DNA from: an uncultured Eubacterium sp.
GTDB lineage: Bacteria; Bacillota; Clostridia; Peptostreptococcales; Anaerovoracaceae
NCBI GenBank assembly: GCA_900542385.1
Contig: UQNP01000094.1
Coordinates: forward strand, 1-7,132
DNA length: 7,132 nt
Reading direction: 5' to 3'
The position numbers and the translations under genes are program-made. Every line of letters begins with the position of its first letter. The first letter of the stretch is position 1. Shown in pieces: positions 5,762 to 7,132 of this stretch. The notes under the pieces were generated by a model. It saw only the letters and a program-made list of their open reading frames with translations. It was not told the origin of the DNA and did no database searches.

Positions 5762-7096
5762 TCAGCGGCCGGCGGATATGTTGTATTTTCGCAGAAGTCT
5801 TGAAGCTTTTGTCTGCGTTATCCCAAGTGCATCGGCAACTTTATACGAACTTTTGTAGTGACTGTATGCTTTTGAAAGCATATTTTTTTCGAATTCCGCA
5901 ACTGCATTGTCAAAGTTTTGAAAATCAGGAACAGAGGCGGAGCCGTTTGAAGACAGCTTTTCTTTTTCCATATCGTGAAGAGGCGGTATGTCTTCCGAAG
6001 TTATGATATCGTTGTCGGAGGTCAGTATTATTCTTTCCATTACATACTGAAGTTCACGTATATTACCGGGCCAGCCGTAATCCTTAAGCGCGCTTATGGC
6101 AGTTGAAGTTATAGTTTTGTTTTTCTGGAATTTTGTATTGTATTTATCGAGGAAGTATTTCGCCAGGGATTCTATAGCATCTTCCCGCTCTCTGAGAGGA
6201 GGAATGAACAGTTCTATTACTCTCAGCCTATAATACAGATCCTCGCGGAATTTTCTTTCTTTGATAAATTTTTTCAGGTCTTCGTTTGTGGCGGATATTA
6301 TCCTTACGTCTACAGATTTGCTTTTTAAAGCTCCCACAGGCGTATATGTTTTTTCCTGTATCAGCTGTAAAAATTTTGACTGCAGATTATATGGAAGAAG
6401 CCCTATTTCATCAAGGAAAAGTGTGCCTCCGTCGGCAAGTTCCACCTGTCCGGGCTTTCCTTTTTTGCTGGCGCTTGTGAATGCACCGGAAGCGTAGCCG
6501 AAAAGCTCTGATTCTATGAGGTTTTCAGGTATGGAGCCGCAGTTTATCGTGACGAAAGGCTTGTCTGCACGATTGCTGTTTTTATGTATATGACGTGCCA
6601 GTGCAGTTTTTCCGGTGCCGGATTCCCCTTGTATCAGTATAGTGGAATCAAAGTAGGCTATTCTCGATATTGTTTGATTTATGTCGAACATAGCTTTATC
6701 GTTTATAACTATGTCATCGAAAGATGTTTGAGTATGCGGGCTGTGTGTATTAGTCTCGATATCGCTGAAAAGTATTTCTTCTATGTAATATATAGGATTT
6801 TCTCTGTCATCGAGCACCGGATGAGTTGTGGTTATTACATACTGTTTTTTATCCGTTTGAGTTTTTTTTGAAAGTTTTGTACCTTTCTTCAGACATTCTT
6901 CATAAAGAGAGAGAGCTTTGTATTCTTCAGGCATATCAGCGTAACTGATATCTTTGAATGATTTTATTCCTTTGAATTTTTGAGCAAGACTGCTGTTGAA
7001 ATAAAGGATATTGTGATCATCATCCATAACACATACGCATACGTCTATATCATCTATTATGCTTTCCGTTATATTTTCTTTAAATTTACCATCCAT
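5762..7096 (-). CDS. PAS-AAA+-HTH transcriptional activator, sigma-54 type (TyrR/NtrC-like)
   Basis: A 444-residue enhancer-binding-type regulator. An N-terminal PAS-like sensor (about 1-112, with VCVMDDDHNILYFNSS at 21-36) is followed by a short linker. The AAA+ ATPase (about 126-370) has Walker A GESGTGKT (157-164), Walker B GGTLFLDEI (223-231, D229/E230), sensor I near SATNEDL (268-274), arginine fingers R284 and R290 in FREDLYYRL, and WPGNIREL (342-349). A C-terminal Fis/TyrR-type helix-turn-helix lies at about 416-437 (YKVADALGITQTKASRLLRK). There is no response-regulator receiver domain, so it probably senses a small molecule or redox state through PAS. The sigma-54-contacting loop reads GAFTSA (204-209), not the consensus GAFTGA. 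The ATG at 7096 has a weak AAGG site (7104-7107), 7 nt upstream. I see no -24/-12 promoter in the window. Its targets are unknown and most likely lie beyond the right edge; a link to pyr control is not supported. Confidence 0.9.
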   Translation of the reverse strand: MDGKFKENITESIIDDIDVCVCVMDDDHNILYFNSSLAQKFKGIKSFKDISYADMPEEYKALSLYEECLKKGTKLSKKTQTDKKQYVITTTHPVLDDRENPIYYIEEILFSDIETNTHSPHTQTSFDDIVINDKAMFDINQTISRIAYFDSTILIQGESGTGKTALARHIHKNSNRADKPFVTINCGSIPENLIESELFGYASGAFTSASKKGKPGQVELADGGTLFLDEIGLLPYNLQSKFLQLIQEKTYTPVGALKSKSVDVRIISATNEDLKKFIKERKFREDLYYRLRVIELFIPPLREREDAIESLAKYFLDKYNTKFQKNKTITSTAISALKDYGWPGNIRELQYVMERIILTSDNDIITSEDIPPLHDMEKEKLSSNGSASVPDFQNFDNAVAEFEKNMLSKAYSHYKSSYKVADALGITQTKASRLLRKYNISAGR

Positions 7097-7113
7097 TTAA
7101 AAACCTTATTCAA

Positions 7114-7119
7114 ATTATC
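7114..7119 (-). promoter_or_regulatory. Possible -10 element of the regulator gene
   Basis: Read on the - strand, 7119-7114 is GATAAT, five of six matches to TATAAT. It would start transcription near 7107, giving a leader of about ten bases that only just includes the AAGG site. The matching -35 would lie outside the window. Weak support. Confidence 0.2.
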
Positions 7120-7125
7120 TTGACA
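7120..7125 (+). promoter_or_regulatory. Possible outward-facing -35 element at the right edge
   Basis: TTGACA at 7120-7125 is a perfect -35 hexamer on the + strand. It is preceded by an AT-rich stretch resembling the one upstream of the pyr promoter (CAAAT...TCTTGACA in both). The -10 would fall at about 7143, outside the window, so the promoter cannot be confirmed. If real, it would drive a gene divergent from the regulator. Confidence 0.3.
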
Positions 7126-7132
7126 ATATTTT

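Noticed and set aside
5638..6006. A 122-codon + strand frame running from the end of pyrI into the regulator
   Set aside because: It passes through the terminator hairpin and is antisense to the C-terminal HTH region of the activator. It has no good ribosome-binding site and no recognisable domain.
6578..6600. TGGCAC on the - strand within the activator gene as a -24 element
   Set aside because: No GC-containing -12 element follows at the required distance, and the site is in coding sequence.
6584..6871. A 95-codon + strand frame opposite the activator
   Set aside because: It is antisense to the PAS-linker and start of the AAA+ domain, and its composition (many Tyr, Cys, Phe, Ile) is that of a shadow frame.
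1..7132. CRISPR arrays, tRNA or rRNA genes, insertion sequences, attachment sites, toxin-antitoxin or defence genes
   Set aside because: No repeated spacers, tRNA cloverleaf arms, terminal inverted repeats or transposase-like proteins were seen. Nearly all of the window is accounted for by the eight genes, and the non-coding gaps are short.

Overview
The window holds an almost complete de novo pyrimidine (UMP) operon on the + strand, followed by a convergent gene for a sigma-54-type transcriptional activator on the - strand. The organism looks like an anaerobic low-to-moderate-GC Firmicute of the class Clostridia. The reasons are strong GGAGG ribosome-binding sites, heavy use of ATA (Ile) and AGA/AGG (Arg) codons, a class 1B PyrK/PyrD dihydroorotate dehydrogenase, a Bacillus-type class I dihydroorotase, a zinc-binding PyrI next to PyrB, and a PAS-AAA+-HTH regulator. 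A finer placement (for example among Eubacterium/Mogibacterium-like lineages) is only a guess.

Layout. Positions 1-92 are a short leader with a good sigma-A-type promoter (TTGACA, 17 bp, extended -10). Positions 93-5657 carry seven tightly packed genes in the order pyrC-pyrK-pyrD-pyrF-pyrE-pyrB-pyrI. The first three junctions overlap by 7-8 nt, the next two have gaps of 12 and 14 nt, and pyrB-pyrI abut with no gap. Positions 5658-5761 hold a long hairpin flanked by an A tract and a T tract, which should terminate transcription from both directions. Positions 5762-7096 (- strand) encode the activator. Positions 7097-7132 are its upstream region, with an outward-facing TTGACA at the edge.

How the genes work together. 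PyrB and PyrI form an allosterically controllable aspartate carbamoyltransferase. PyrC closes the ring to dihydroorotate, PyrD with PyrK oxidises it to orotate using NAD+, PyrE adds PRPP to give OMP, and PyrF decarboxylates OMP to UMP. Only carbamoyl-phosphate synthetase (carA/carB) is missing from the pathway in this window. No PyrR gene or PyrR-type attenuator is visible.

I do not see an undescribed biological system here. The points most worth a second look are a dihydroorotase with about 17 residues missing between two metal ligands, a GAFTSA in place of GAFTGA in the activator, an altered PRPP loop in PyrE, and a leader too short for the usual pyr attenuation. Several start codons were moved downstream of the longest reading frame because the ribosome-binding sites require it (pyrC, pyrD, pyrF, pyrB).
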